From positions 1 to 38,314 of the forward strand of contig QHZE01000441.1 in assembly GCA_003225335.1 (NCBI GenBank): a DNA stretch of 38,314 nucleotides, given 5' to 3'. The notes beneath the pieces were generated by a model that was given only the letters and a program-made list of their open reading frames with translations, was not told the origin of the DNA and searched no databases. This stretch comes from Acidobacteriota bacterium. GTDB taxonomy: Bacteria; Acidobacteriota; UBA6911. Each line of letters starts with the position of its first letter. Within the stretch, counting starts at the first letter, position 1. Positions 7,926 through 17,629 of this stretch are shown piece by piece. The position numbers were made by a program, and so were the translations under genes.

Positions 7926-8834
7926 ATGAGAGGCAGAATCAGACGACCGAACCGGGAAGTTGCGCAACCGAGTTTCGAATCTCCGGCTGCACTACTTACG
8001 GAGTTGGTGTTGCACCTACGCGAGAACCGGACCCAGCTTCGCGAGGAATGGGCGCGGCGCGTCACCGAAGACCAACTTCTGACCGCGATGACCAAAGAGG
8101 AAATATTCGCGGAGGCGACGACTGTGTACGACAATTACGTCGCCGTGTTGGAAACGGGGAGCGTCGAAGCGCTGCAGGCTTATGCGCGCGATCTGTCCGA
8201 GCGCATCATCCCGCGGGGAGTTGAAGCGAACGAAGTGGTGGGAATCGTTCTGCTGCTCCGCGACGTGCTGGGTCGTTCTCTGCTCAAGAAATATCAGTCA
8301 GACCTCGTCCTGCTGAACCGCGTGATGGACGCCTACGAGCCTGCTTCCAACCGTATCGCCAATACCGTGGCGGTCAGCTTCGTGCAGGAGCGCGAACGGA
8401 TCATCCGCCAGCAGCAGGAGGCAATCCGGGAGCTCTCCACGCCTGTGCTTCAAGTGCGCGAGCGGCTGCTCATTTTGCCGATCATCGGCGTGATCGACTC
8501 GCAGCGCGCGCGCCAGGTGACCGAGCAGTTGCTCCGCGGCATTCGCGCCAATCGCGCCAAGGTTGTCGTCATAGACATCACCGGCGTTCCCACGGTGGAT
8601 TCCACAGTTGCCAATCACCTGGTGCAGACTGTCGACGCCTCGCGGTTGATGGGCGCGACCGTCATTGTCACGGGCTTGTCGTCGGAGATCGCGCAGACGC
8701 TGGTGACAATCGGCGTGGACCTGACCAAAATGAAGACGGTGGGCGACCTGCAAGGAGGCATAGAGGAAGCCGAGCGCCTCCTCGGCTACAAGGTCATTCT
8801 GGAAGAGTCGGCGAAGGAGTCTGAGACGCCGTAA
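7926..8834 (+). CDS. RsbR-like stressosome sensor/co-antagonist with C-terminal STAS domain
   Basis: 302 aa from ATG 7926 (GGAGGGG at 7910-7916; a TTG at 7923 is an alternative start). Residues about 20-165 form a helical RsbR-type N-terminal sensory domain (LRENRTQLREEWARRVTEDQL opening). Residues about 170-290 are a STAS domain with the RsbR signatures LLILPIIGVIDSQRA, VVVIDITGVPTVDSTVANHL and GLSSEIAQTL. By analogy with Bacillus RsbRA, the Ser/Thr pair in VDST marks the site phosphorylated by RsbT. It is first in the operon, followed 6 bp later by RsbS. Together they would form the stressosome core that sequesters RsbT until stress. Confidence 0.88.
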   Translation: MRGRIRRPNREVAQPSFESPAALLTELVLHLRENRTQLREEWARRVTEDQLLTAMTKEEIFAEATTVYDNYVAVLETGSVEALQAYARDLSERIIPRGVEANEVVGIVLLLRDVLGRSLLKKYQSDLVLLNRVMDAYEPASNRIANTVAVSFVQERERIIRQQQEAIRELSTPVLQVRERLLILPIIGVIDSQRARQVTEQLLRGIRANRAKVVVIDITGVPTVDSTVANHLVQTVDASRLMGATVIVTGLSSEIAQTLVTIGVDLTKMKTVGDLQGGIEEAERLLGYKVILEESAKESETP

Positions 8835-8840
8835 AAACCT

Positions 8841-9227
8841 ATGCGCGTTCCAATTCTCAAACAAGGCGGGTATCTCATTGCCTCGGTTCAATCGGCATTG
8901 ACCGACCGCGATCTGCTGGATTTGCGCGACAATCTGGCCCAACAGGTGGGAAAGTTCCGGTCACGCGGCGTCATCATAGATGTAACCTCGCTCGACGTGC
9001 TGGACTCGTTTGCGGTCCGCACGCTGCGTACCCTCGCCCAGATGATTCGATTGCGCGGAGCAGAGACCGTCATCGCCGGCATCCAACCTGAAATTGCTTT
9101 CGCGATGGTCCAGTTGGGCTTGGATCTGGGAGATGTCGCGACCGCGCTCGATCTGGAAGAAGGTCTGGTGTTGCTGGAACGCAGAACCAGCGGGGGAGGT
9201 CGCCGTGCCAAGCGAAGCGGAAACTGA
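8841..9227 (+). CDS. rsbS: RsbS-like single-domain STAS antagonist
   Basis: 128 aa, a stand-alone STAS domain: MRVPILKQGGYLIASVQSALTD opening, then GVIIDVTSLDVLDSFAVRTL, then GIQPEIAFAMVQLGLDL. The serine in LDSF matches the phosphorylatable serine of RsbS. Length and position (after RsbR, overlapping RsbT) are the usual ones for stressosome operons. Its role would be scaffolding of the stressosome and holding the RsbT kinase. The last residues are basic and low-complexity because the end of this gene overlaps the RsbT start by 23 bp. Confidence 0.88.
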   Translation: MRVPILKQGGYLIASVQSALTDRDLLDLRDNLAQQVGKFRSRGVIIDVTSLDVLDSFAVRTLRTLAQMIRLRGAETVIAGIQPEIAFAMVQLGLDLGDVATALDLEEGLVLLERRTSGGGRRAKRSGN

Positions 9228-9645
9228 AGTCAGCGTGCCTGTCGGTTCGGACGCCGACATCATAATCGCTCGACAGCAGGGGCGCGCGTTGGCGGAAAAA
9301 GCGGGGTTCTCCGGCAGCGACCTTACCCTTGTGGCAACTGCCATTTCCGAGGTCGCGCGCAACATAGTCGAACACGCGAGGCGAGGCGAGGTCGTACTGC
9401 GCATGATCCATCAGGGAGACAAACGCGGTATTTCAATCGTCGCCCGGGATGAAGGTCCGGGGATTGACGACATCTCATTAGCCATGCAGGATGGCTATTC
9501 AAGCGGGAAAGGCCTGGGCCTGGGCTTGCCCGGAGCGCGCCGGTTGGTGGATGAGTTCGAGTTGGAGTCCAGTGTAGGGGTAGGCACGACGGTCAGGATG
9601 AAAAAGTGGTTGAACTCTCATCGCTCGGTTGCAAAGTACCGGTGA
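9205..9645 (+). CDS. rsbT: RsbT-like serine/threonine kinase (GHKL anti-sigma-type)
   Basis: 146 aa from GTG 9205, chosen because GGGGGAGG lies at 9192-9199 and it overlaps the RsbS end by 23 bp. A GHKL ATPase fold is evident: ATAISEVARNIVEHA (N box), RDEGPGIDD (G1), SSGKGLGLGLPGARRLVDEF (G2). RsbT phosphorylates RsbR and RsbS STAS domains and, once released, binds the N-terminal domain of RsbU. No RsbU phosphatase gene follows here; instead a hybrid histidine kinase with an RsbU-N-like domain does, so that kinase is the likely output partner. Confidence 0.9.
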   Translation: MPSEAETEVSVPVGSDADIIIARQQGRALAEKAGFSGSDLTLVATAISEVARNIVEHARRGEVVLRMIHQGDKRGISIVARDEGPGIDDISLAMQDGYSSGKGLGLGLPGARRLVDEFELESSVGVGTTVRMKKWLNSHRSVAKYR

Positions 9646-9684
9646 GCGTTTTGCAGGTAAATTGACCGAGCACATCAAGTCAGC

Positions 9685-10229
9685 ATGAACGCGAAAACAA
9701 ATTTAACGGATGCGATGGTCGAATGGGGAGTTGTGTGTCTGCCAAAGCCCGGGGAGACTCAGTCGGGTGATGGCTACGTGATCAAAGCTTTTCCGGACGG
9801 CGTCCTGGTGGCCGGCATGGACGGGCTGGGGCATGGCGAAGAAGCGGCCGCGGCTACAAAGGTCGCCGCCGCCACGCTGGAGAGCTACGCGCACGAACCG
9901 CTGGTTTCCCTGGTGCAGCGATGTCATCGAGAGCTTAAAGACACGCGAGGGGTCGCGATGAGCCTGGCCTCCTTTAACTCCCGGGAAAATGTAATGGCCT
10001 GGATAGGTGTCGGAAATGTGGAGTCGAATCCCGACGCTCCGGTCTCGGGTGGCGCCGGTTTCGCACGGCGACTACCTCATTCTCGCTACAGACGGCATTC
10101 ATGTCGATTTTGCCGAGAGATTGCCTTTCGGCCTGAACCCACAGGCACTGGCGGACCATATCAGTGCGCACCACTTCAAAGGCACAGACGACAGCCTCGT
10201 CCTGGTTGTGCGCTACGTGGGGAGAACGC

Positions 10230-10249
<20 letters not shown>
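9685..10249 (+). pseudogene. rsbX: RsbX-like PP2C phosphatase, frameshifted with an internal gap
   Basis: The first frame (from ATG 9685) encodes an RsbX/SpoIIE-type PP2C start: GDGYVIKAFPDGVLVAGMDGLGHGEEAA, then VAMSLASFN and MAWIGVGNVE. After about 10020 this frame loses all resemblance. The conserved second half continues in another frame from about 10050 (VAPVSHGDYLILATDGI, then DDSLVLVVRYVG) to the stop at 10249. From knowledge of the family, roughly 20 residues normally lie between these blocks, so the locus combines a short internal loss with a frame change. RsbX resets the stressosome by dephosphorylating RsbR/RsbS; as read, this copy cannot make a normal enzyme. A sequencing or assembly error is possible. 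Confidence 0.75.
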
Positions 10250-12731
<2,482 letters not shown>

Positions 12732-12734
<3 letters not shown>

Positions 12735-12790
12735 TTGCAGATTTCGGATTAAAGAAAAATCCGCAATCCGCAATCCGCAATCGGAAATCC
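12732..12790. repeat. CAATCCG-family palindrome filling the gap before the ABC transporter
   Basis: It begins with the TGA stop itself (TGATTGCAGATTTCGGATT), turns around an A-rich loop (AAAGAAAAA) and returns as three CAATCCG heptamers, ending 1-2 bp before the ATG at 12792. The whole intergenic space is repeat, so the downstream gene has no conventional Shine-Dalgarno. Confidence 0.85.
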
Positions 12791-12791
12791 C

Positions 12792-14291
12792 ATGAATGAC
12801 AGCGCTTTGCTCCATGCCTTCAACATCACCAAATCTTACTCCGGGGTGCAAGCGCTGAAGGGCGCTTCGTTCGAGCTGCGCGCCGGGGAAGTCCATGCGC
12901 TGATAGGCGAGAACGGCGCGGGAAAATCCACACTGATCAAAATCGTCGCCGGCGCTGCGCAGGCCGACGGTGGCGAGATCACGCTGAACGGACGGAGCAT
13001 CGCGCACAATTCCCCGCGCCTGGCGAAGTCCCTCGGCGTAGCCGCAATCTATCAGCAACCGGCCCTCTTTCCCGACCTTACTGTGGCGGAGAATATCGCG
13101 CTTGGTCTGGAGCCGGCGGGTCTGTGGAGGCGGATCGACTGGAGTGAGCGCCGCCGGCGAGCGGCCGAGTTGCTGGGGCTTGTCGGAGCGAGGATGGATA
13201 TCGATGCGTATGCGGGCGATCTCACCATGCCCCAGCAACAACTGGTCGAAATCGCCCGCGCGGCTGGAGCCGAGGCCAAAATTTTGATAATGGATGAGCC
13301 GACGGCTTCGCTCGCGGAGGAGGACGCGCAGAACCTGTTCAGAGTGATTCGCCGGCTCTGCGCGCAGGGCGCCGGCATTATCTACGTCTCGCATCGGTTG
13401 GAGGAGTTGGCGGTGATTGCCGACCGTGTGACCGTGCTGCGCGACGGCTGCACGATTGAGACGAAGCTGATGGCGGAAGTGAATTTTGGTGAGCTGATCC
13501 AGTTGATGGTCGGGCGTGAGTTATCGGCGGTTTTCCCGAAGAGAACGGTCGAGTTGGGCGGCGTGGTGCTGGAGCTTCGCCGTCTGGTCTGCCGCGCTGC
13601 GGGCGTAAGCGGCGTGAGTCTTTCGCTCCGAGCCGGCGAGATCTTAGGCCTGGCCGGACTCGTGGGCGCGGGACGCACGGAGCTGGCGGGAACAATTTTC
13701 GGGCTGACGCCTCCCGACTCGGGCGAGATTCTGCTGCGCGGTATGCCTGTCCGCATCACGAGCCCGGCGCAGGCCATCGCATGCGGCATCGCGTACCTGC
13801 CCGAAGACAGGCTGCGCCACGGCGTCATTCCGGCGATGCCGGTCAGCGCCAACATCACGCTGGCATCACTCGCTCGACTTTCGCGCTTCGGCTCCATGGA
13901 TTTTCGGCGGGAAAGGGAGATCGCTGTCGACTATGCGCGGCGGTTCGCCATCAGGACGCCTGCAATTTTCGCCCGCGTGTCCACGCTCTCAGGGGGCAAT
14001 CAGCAAAAAGTCGCCCTGAGCCGATGGCTGGCGACAAAACCATCGGTCCTCATCCTGGATGAGCCGACGCAGGGGATTGACGTCGGCGCGAAGTCCGAGA
14101 TCCACGCATTGATGTGCGATCTTGCCGCGCAAGGCGCGGCTATCTTGATGATCTCGTCCGAGCTTCCGGAGATTCTCGGAATGAGCGACCGCATCGCCGT
14201 GATGCGCGGTCGAACAATTGGCGGAACCTTGAATCGCTCCGAGGCCACCCAGGCGAAGATTCTGGCGCTGGCGCTGGGACATCGGAATTGA
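12792..14291 (+). CDS. Sugar ABC transporter ATP-binding protein, duplicated ATPase (RbsA/RhaT type)
   Basis: 499 aa with two ABC ATPase halves, as in RbsA/XylG/MglA of the CUT2 family. First half: Walker A GENGAGKST (about 38-46), Q-loop, and Walker B ILIMDEPTASL (about 163). Second half: a degenerate Walker A region (GLVGAGRTEL), LSGGNQQKVALSRWL signature and LILDEPTQGIDVGAKSEI. It powers import of a monosaccharide through the following permeases. Context (RhaS-like binding protein, L-rhamnonate dehydratase) points to L-rhamnose. The start lies directly after a repeat without an obvious ribosome-binding site. Confidence 0.9.
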   Translation: MNDSALLHAFNITKSYSGVQALKGASFELRAGEVHALIGENGAGKSTLIKIVAGAAQADGGEITLNGRSIAHNSPRLAKSLGVAAIYQQPALFPDLTVAENIALGLEPAGLWRRIDWSERRRRAAELLGLVGARMDIDAYAGDLTMPQQQLVEIARAAGAEAKILIMDEPTASLAEEDAQNLFRVIRRLCAQGAGIIYVSHRLEELAVIADRVTVLRDGCTIETKLMAEVNFGELIQLMVGRELSAVFPKRTVELGGVVLELRRLVCRAAGVSGVSLSLRAGEILGLAGLVGAGRTELAGTIFGLTPPDSGEILLRGMPVRITSPAQAIACGIAYLPEDRLRHGVIPAMPVSANITLASLARLSRFGSMDFRREREIAVDYARRFAIRTPAIFARVSTLSGGNQQKVALSRWLATKPSVLILDEPTQGIDVGAKSEIHALMCDLAAQGAAILMISSELPEILGMSDRIAVMRGRTIGGTLNRSEATQAKILALALGHRN

Positions 14292-14358
14292 CGATTGCCG
14301 ATTGCCGATTGCGGATTTCGGATTGAAAAAGATCCGCAATCCGCAATCCGAAATCTGG
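14289..14358. repeat. CAATCCG-family palindrome between ATPase and first permease
   Basis: It starts immediately after the TGA (14289-14291) with three GATTGCC/GATTGCG units plus GATTTCGGATTG, a GAAAAAG loop, then CCGCAATCCGCAATCCGAAATC. It ends 2-3 bp before the GGAG that serves the ATG at 14361. Confidence 0.85.
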
Positions 14359-14360
14359 AG

Positions 14361-15377
14361 ATGAAGATCGGGCGTTACAAGCGGGAAATATCGGCGGCGC
14401 TGGCTTATGCCGCGCTGCTCGCGCTCGTCGGTTTGGCGGCGCCTTCGTTTTTCAGCGCTGCGAATTTGCGGGACCTGGCCCTGAACAACGCGCCTGCGCT
14501 CATTGTCGCGACGGGGATGACCATGGTGATCCTGGCCGGGCAGATTGACATCTCCGTCGGTTCGCAGTTCGCGGTGTGCAGCGTCGCCGCGGGATGGCTG
14601 GCGAAGGCCGGAGTGCCGGTCCCGCTGTTGCTGCCCTGCGGGGTTGTGATTGGCGCTGCGATGGGCGCGGTGAACGGCATCCTCGTGTCGCGGCTCCGTC
14701 TGCCTTCGATTATAGTGACGCTGGCGATGCTGGTGGCCTGGCGCGACGCATTGCGCTGGACTACTCAGGGCGCGTGGTTGCAGGACCTGCCCGGCAACTT
14801 CCAATGGTTTGGACTGGGGCAAACCGCGGGGCAGTGGCTGATCGTAGTCATTGCGCTGGCCGTGGTCGCCGGCTTCGGCTGGACGCTTTACAACCTGGGC
14901 GCCGGGCGAGCGATTTACGCGGTCGGCTCTGACGCCGAGGCCGCGCGGCTTACAGGCATTGAACCGCCCCGCGTGGTCTTCGGCGTGTTTGTTTTGATGG
15001 GGGCGCTCGTCGGGCTGGCGTCGTTGCTCAATGCCGTGCGTTTTTCCGCCGTGCCGGGCAACGCGGGATTGGGCCTGGAATTGAAAGCGGTTGCCGCGGC
15101 CGTGGTGGGCGGAACGGCAATCACAGGCGGCCGGGGGACGCTCGCCGGCACCCTGATCGGGGCCGCGCTGTTGGGCACTGTCGGCACCGCGCTGACCTTT
15201 CTGGGCGTCAATCCGTTTTGGGAAAAAGCAGTTCAAGGCGCGATCATCCTGGCGGCATTGGTGTCAGACGCCGCGCTGGACCGATTGTGGATTGACGATT
15301 TCGGATTGCGGATTGCGGATTGCGAATGCCAGATGAATCCAACAAATCGCAAATCCGCGAGCGAGAGGGGCGGATGA
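14361..15377 (+). CDS. Sugar ABC transporter permease (CUT2, RhaP-like) with repeat-derived C-terminal tail
   Basis: 338 aa from ATG 14361 (CTGGAG upstream); the in-frame ATG at 14295 is inside the repeat and not used. It is a polytopic membrane protein of the BPD_transp_2 family: APSFFSAANLRDLALNNAPALIVATGMTMVILAGQIDISVG is the typical N-terminal part, and VVGGTAITGGRGTLAGTLIGAA the conserved late loop. The native-looking sequence ends at about SDAALDRL; the last about 25 residues (DDFGLRIADCE and onward) are translated CAATCCG-family repeat, so the repeat has extended the reading frame to a new stop. Pairs with the next permease to form the membrane channel. Confidence 0.87.
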   Translation: MKIGRYKREISAALAYAALLALVGLAAPSFFSAANLRDLALNNAPALIVATGMTMVILAGQIDISVGSQFAVCSVAAGWLAKAGVPVPLLLPCGVVIGAAMGAVNGILVSRLRLPSIIVTLAMLVAWRDALRWTTQGAWLQDLPGNFQWFGLGQTAGQWLIVVIALAVVAGFGWTLYNLGAGRAIYAVGSDAEAARLTGIEPPRVVFGVFVLMGALVGLASLLNAVRFSAVPGNAGLGLELKAVAAAVVGGTAITGGRGTLAGTLIGAALLGTVGTALTFLGVNPFWEKAVQGAIILAALVSDAALDRLWIDDFGLRIADCECQMNPTNRKSASERGG

Positions 15378-15513
15378 ATTGTGGATTTGAATTTCGGATT
15401 AGGGATCGTGGATTGAGAAAAGCCAGATGAATCCAACTAATCCGCAATCCCCAATCCCCAATCCGCAATCCGCAATCCGCAATCCGCAATCCGCAATCGT
15501 CAATCCGCAATCG
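15287..15513. repeat. Long CAATCCG-family composite overlapping two coding regions
   Basis: Left part: four CGGATTG-like units at 15297-15326. Two copies of a loop-like motif AGCCAGATGAATCCAAC (about 15327 and 15420) follow, with a short GGATTTGAATTTCGGATT stretch between. The right part is a run of at least seven CAATCCG/CAATCCC heptamers at 15443-15513. It overlaps the 3' end of one permease frame and the 5' end of the next. Confidence 0.85.
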
Positions 15514-16403
15514 GTGGCGCCGTGGCGCGACCGGCTGTTTCCGAATCACGAATGGGTACTGATGCTCGTGCTGCTGTTCGAGTGCGGCATCTTCAGCCTG
15601 AGTGGAGATAATTTTCTGACGTCGGCGAATGCGTTCGAGGTGACCCGGCTGAGCGTCGAAATCGGATTGCTCGCGCTGGCGCTGACGCCGGTAATCATCA
15701 CTGGCGGGATCGACCTTTCGGTCGGCTCGATGGTCGGACTCGCGGCGGTCGTGCTGGGCAGTCTGTGGCGCGACGCGGGCTTGCCGCTCCCGCTGGCTGC
15801 GGCTGCCGCGCTGCTGTGCGGGTTGACTGGCGGGGGCCTGAACGCGCTGGTAATCGCCCGGCTGAACTTTCCGCCGTTGATCGTCACGCTCGGCACGTTT
15901 TCGCTCTTTCGAGGGATTGCCGAAGGGCTCACGCGCGGTATCGAGAACTACTCCGGTTTTCCGCCGGAGTTCCTGTTTTGGGGGCAAGGCCATGTGGGCG
16001 GCGTTGTTCCAACGCAGTTGTTTGTTCTGATTGCGGCAATCGCCGGCTGTTCCTGGTGGGTGCATCGCACAACGGCGGGGCGCAGCCTTTACGCCATCGG
16101 TCATTCTGCCGAAGGCGCCCGCTACGCGGGCATCGAGGTTGCCCGGCGATTGACCTTCGTGTACCTGCTGTCGGGCCTGGCTTCGAGTCTTGCGGCAGTC
16201 ATCTACGTGGCCCATCTCGGGCAGGCGAAGTCGGACGCTGGAACCGGATACGAGCTCAAAACGGGTTGCGTCTGAGCGGGCAGCCCGCGGAACTGTCGGG
16301 GATTCTCACGGGCGCGTTGTTGATCGGTACGATCCTTCTGGATCGCCTCTCAAAACGGGCGGAGACACAACCGCGCGTCTACACCGCGGCGGAGAGGAGC
16401 AAG
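15427..16403 (+). pseudogene. Second sugar ABC permease (RhaQ-like), internal gap and frameshift
   Basis: From ATG 15427 the frame first reads about 30 repeat-derived residues (PQSAIRNPQS repeated), then a normal permease (from about GTG 15514: VAPWRDRLFPNHEWVLML; later VIITGGIDLSVGSMVG and SDAGTGYELK). It stops at 16275. The remaining C-terminus (NGLRLSGQPAELSGILTGALL, then LLDR) continues in another frame from 16260. Compared with the first permease in this window, about 33 residues (the GGT-GGRGT loop and following helix) are absent at the junction near 16258-16262. The second frame has no stop before the binding-protein gene. Either a broken gene or an assembly collapse. Confidence 0.75.
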
Positions 16404-17459
16404 GTGAAGAGAGTGAGGCTCGCGATTGTTAGCGCGGGCATTGCGACGGCCGGGTTGGTCGTAGCCGTCAACTGGTTCGCGCGCTCGCCGCGGCAGGATT
16501 CAGGGAGTGCGGCCGGCCCGCAAAGTTCACCCGGAGCGCTGACGGCCCGCGGGCGCAAGCCCGTGATTGCGATGATGCCGAAGGCGAAGGGCGATCCTTA
16601 TTTCATCAGTTGCAGGCGAGGGGCCGAGGATGCCGCAAAGGAATTGGGCGTGGACTTGTTGTGGGACGGCCCGACCGATCTCGATCCCGCGAAGCAGAAC
16701 GAAGTGGTCGAAGCCTGGATTACGAGAGGAGTGGATGTGATTGCGGTCAGCGTGGAAAATGAAGCGGGGATCTCCACCGTGCTGCGCAAAGCGCGGCAAA
16801 AGGGCGTCCGCGTCATCACCTGGGACGCCGATGCCGAGAAGGATGCGCGCGACTTCTTCATCAACCAGGCGACACCGCAAGGCATCGGTTACGCGCTGGC
16901 TGACGAGGCTGCGAGAATACTCGGCAACACTGGTGAGTTCGCGATCATCACGGCGAGCCTGAGCGCGTCGAATCAGAACGAGTGGATCAAACACATCAAG
17001 GCGCGGGTTGCGGAAAGGTACGGTGCGATGAAGCTCGTGGCGATTCAACCCAGCGAAGGGGACCGCGACCGCGCCTTTGCCGAAACGCAGACGGTGCTGA
17101 AGGTTTATCCGAAGGCGAGGCTGATTATGGCGATCGCCGCTCCCGCCGTGCCTGGAGCCGCCGAAGCAGTCAAACAGTCAGGCCGGAGCGACGTCAGAGT
17201 CATCGGGCTGTCACTGCCCAATATGTGCAAGCCTTACATCCATGCGGGGGTCATCGAGAGCATCGTGTTGTGGAACACGATGGATTTAGGCTATCTGACG
17301 GTCTACGCGTCCAGCGCCCTGAGCGCAGGGGAACTGAAACGCGGCCGCCGCGAGATGGCCGCCGGGCGGCTGGGCAAGATTGAAGTGCTGGGAGACGAAG
17401 TGAGACTCGGCGCCCCCTTCATCTTCAATCGAACCAATATCGACAGGTTCAACTTCTGA
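16404..17459 (+). CDS. RhaS-like sugar-binding protein of the ABC transporter
   Basis: 352 aa from GTG 16404 (AGGAG 4 bp upstream; GTG 16413 possible). Residues 1-25 form a basic-hydrophobic signal or membrane anchor (VKRVRLAIVSAGIATAGLVVAV). The rest is a periplasmic-binding-protein type I fold of the rhamnose/LsrB group: PKAKGDPYFISCRRGAEDAAKELG, then GVDVIAVSVENE, ITWDADAE, FINQATPQGIGYALAD, and LPNMCKPYI near the end. It captures the sugar in the periplasm and delivers it to the permeases. The frame is open upstream into the C-terminal part of the broken permease, so a permease-binding protein fusion cannot be excluded. The TGA stop begins a repeat. Confidence 0.85.
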   Translation: MKRVRLAIVSAGIATAGLVVAVNWFARSPRQDSGSAAGPQSSPGALTARGRKPVIAMMPKAKGDPYFISCRRGAEDAAKELGVDLLWDGPTDLDPAKQNEVVEAWITRGVDVIAVSVENEAGISTVLRKARQKGVRVITWDADAEKDARDFFINQATPQGIGYALADEAARILGNTGEFAIITASLSASNQNEWIKHIKARVAERYGAMKLVAIQPSEGDRDRAFAETQTVLKVYPKARLIMAIAAPAVPGAAEAVKQSGRSDVRVIGLSLPNMCKPYIHAGVIESIVLWNTMDLGYLTVYASSALSAGELKRGRREMAAGRLGKIEVLGDEVRLGAPFIFNRTNIDRFNF

Positions 17460-17602
17460 TTGCGGATTGCGGATTTCGGATTGCGGATTGACAAAGCCAG
17501 ATGAATCCAACAAATCCGCAATCGGCAATCGAAAGAGCCAAATGAGTCCAACTAATCGGAAATCCGCAATCCGCAATCCGCAATCCGAAATCCACAATTC
17601 AA
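17457..17602. repeat. CAATCCG-family composite after the binding protein
   Basis: It starts with the TGA stop (TGATTGCGGATTGCGGATTT), contains the loop motif AGCCAGATGAATCCAAC at about 17493 and a variant GAGCCAAATGAGTCCAAC at about 17535, and ends with tandem CAATCCG units (17560-17590). It separates the transport genes from the L-rhamnonate dehydratase gene. Confidence 0.85.
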
Positions 17603-17629
17603 GGGCAGTTCAATTAGAGGACAAAGGTC

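Noticed and set aside
15443-15513. Regular short direct repeats resembling a CRISPR array
   Set aside because: The units are contiguous 7-bp CAATCCG copies with no spacers, there are no cas genes, and the same units form palindrome arms elsewhere.
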